Notes under the pieces: model-generated
The model's input: the letters and a program-made list of their open reading frames with translations, nothing else
Database searches by the model: none
What the model was told of the DNA's origin: nothing
In this document: positions 63,132-64,000 of the stretch, piece by piece
Layout of the letters: every line of letters starts with the position of its first letter
Position numbering within the stretch: the first letter of the stretch is position 1
Program-made: the position numbers and the translations under genes
NCBI GenBank assembly: GCA_963737145.1
Contig: CAVTRO010000001.1
Location: 372,001 to 436,000 of the forward strand
Length of the DNA: 64,000 nucleotides
Direction of reading: 5' to 3'
Origin: AP-15 sp963737145
Lineage (GTDB): Bacteria; Pseudomonadota; Alphaproteobacteria; ATCC43930; CGMCC-115725

Positions 63132-63836
63132 ATGAGCATGCTTACCGGACCGGTCGGTCTCAGAGCCAGGCACTTGGGACGCAAGCTAGGTTTGAATCGC
63201 CTATTTGCAAAGCTGCTGATGTCGGGTGGTTACGAGGTACGTTACAGCGCAGCAATCGCGCGTTGCATCCGTAAAGGCGATAATGTTTGGGATGTCGGCG
63301 CAAACGTCGGCTACTACGCGCTGTCATTCGCGAAACAGGTCGGCAGACCTGGACGCGTATTTGCTTTCGAGCCAAGTCCGCGGAACTTAGCCTGCCTGCA
63401 CCAGCTTACGATAGCAGCAGGGAATGTGGTCGTACTACCCTTCGCGCTTTCCGATACAAGTGGACGGTTGTCCTTCAGGGAAGAATCGGACGGCACCACA
63501 TCTCATATTTCCTCTAATCCTGGCCTTAGCGATGAGAATGGCACAATAACGGTCAACGTCAGGACTGGCGACGAGGTAATATTGGGCGGTCAAGCTGCGT
63601 TCCCTAATGTCATCAAAATCGACGTCGAGGGTCATGAACTGGAAGTGGTGCTGGGGCTTGCCGCGACATTAAGGGATCCACGGCTCAGATGCGTGTTTGT
63701 GGAGGTACACTTCGCGATTTTGAAGGAGCGTGGAATGGCGTGGGCACCTCGCCAAATCGAACAAACTCTTACTGCGGACGGCTTCCGCCTTTCCTGGACA
63801 GACCCTTCGCACATGCAGGCCGTTCGATCTTGCTGA
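63132..63836 (+). CDS. FkbM family methyltransferase
   Basis: The 234-residue protein has the intact SAM motif VWDVGANVGYYALSFAKQVG (about residue 52), FAFEPSPRNLACLHQL, a Met-x-type linker LSFREESDGTTSHIS, and VIKIDVEGHELEVVLG near the C-terminus. FkbM enzymes O-methylate sugars or small molecules. In contrast to the disrupted FkbM gene at 50595, every motif is canonical. Nothing recognisable follows in the last 164 bp of the window. Confidence 0.9.
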   Translation: MSMLTGPVGLRARHLGRKLGLNRLFAKLLMSGGYEVRYSAAIARCIRKGDNVWDVGANVGYYALSFAKQVGRPGRVFAFEPSPRNLACLHQLTIAAGNVVVLPFALSDTSGRLSFREESDGTTSHISSNPGLSDENGTITVNVRTGDEVILGGQAAFPNVIKIDVEGHELEVVLGLAATLRDPRLRCVFVEVHFAILKERGMAWAPRQIEQTLTADGFRLSWTDPSHMQAVRSC

Positions 63837-64000
63837 TATAAAAGGAGACGACTGTGTCTCCAATTTTGCGATTTTAGTGCTAATTTTGGCCAATGTTTCA
63901 CTTGACGTTCCCAGCCTGAGAGCGAGGTCATCGAAGAGCATGCTTTGAACAGCTTACTCGCATCAAAATCGAGCATGATTTCCCACAGGCTCCAAAGCCG

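Noticed and set aside
1..64000. CRISPR arrays, tRNA or rRNA genes
   Set aside because: No regularly spaced repeats and no tRNA or rRNA hallmarks were seen on either strand.

Overview
The window comes from a GC-rich alphaproteobacterium. The divergent petABC / trmL-hemF arrangement, a SAM-II riboswitch in front of metZ, and the family members present fit Rhodospirillales or Hyphomicrobiales; the exact order cannot be fixed from this sequence. No rRNA, tRNA or CRISPR array was seen.

Positions 1-17300 are core metabolism with strong signs of decay. Intact genes are the Rieske protein (petA), trmL, a DUF1810 gene, an HdeD-like gene, a TRAP solute-binding protein, metZ under a SAM-II riboswitch plus terminator, a DUF1932 dehydrogenase and an MBL-fold hydrolase. 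Broken genes are petB (one nonsense codon, three frameshifts), hemF, a zinc alcohol dehydrogenase, a small membrane protein, a PIN-domain remnant, a sulfite reductase reduced to its two ends, a pstA fragment and an MmgE/PrpD gene cut by an insertion sequence. Two inverted, decayed IS256-family copies (about 14939-17277) carry short palindromic inserts inside their transposase genes.

Positions 17400-63900 are one large surface-polysaccharide region. It opens with a membrane-anchored ATPase-like protein, a Wzc-type chain-length/tyrosine kinase protein and a NusG/RfaH-like antiterminator. Next come two secreted proteins that share an unusual C-terminal sorting signal (P-x-P-x-IGHGL, hydrophobic span, GGKLLE, basic tail). 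Each is preceded by a sigma-54 promoter with a GGAATTCC-centred palindrome starting exactly 80 bp upstream of the -24 element. A minus-strand operon (31349 to about 27021, possibly on to 25853) encodes a polyprenyl glycosylphosphotransferase, a glycosyltransferase, an exosortase, an unknown exosortase-linked protein and a further glycosyltransferase. The exosortase is the obvious candidate to process the two secreted proteins, and together these parts are the most interesting system here.

From 32004 on, all genes are on the plus strand: a YdcF-like protein, an asparagine-synthetase-like gene, an ABC exporter (Wzm/Wzt), methyltransferases, a FemAB/GNAT-like protein, sugar-nucleotide genes (epimerase, nucleotidyltransferase, DegT aminotransferase), about a dozen glycosyltransferases, a Wzy-like polymerase, a carbamoyltransferase between two PhyH-type dioxygenases, an aldo/keto reductase and FkbM methyltransferases. 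This set would build, decorate and export a complex polysaccharide. Several of these genes are frameshifted, an IS1595-family element sits at about 44800-45930, and a chimeric gene fragment at 47831-48067 shows local shuffling. Whether the many frameshifts are real decay or sequencing error cannot be settled from the sequence alone, but in-frame TAG substitutions and internal deletions argue that at least part of the decay is real.
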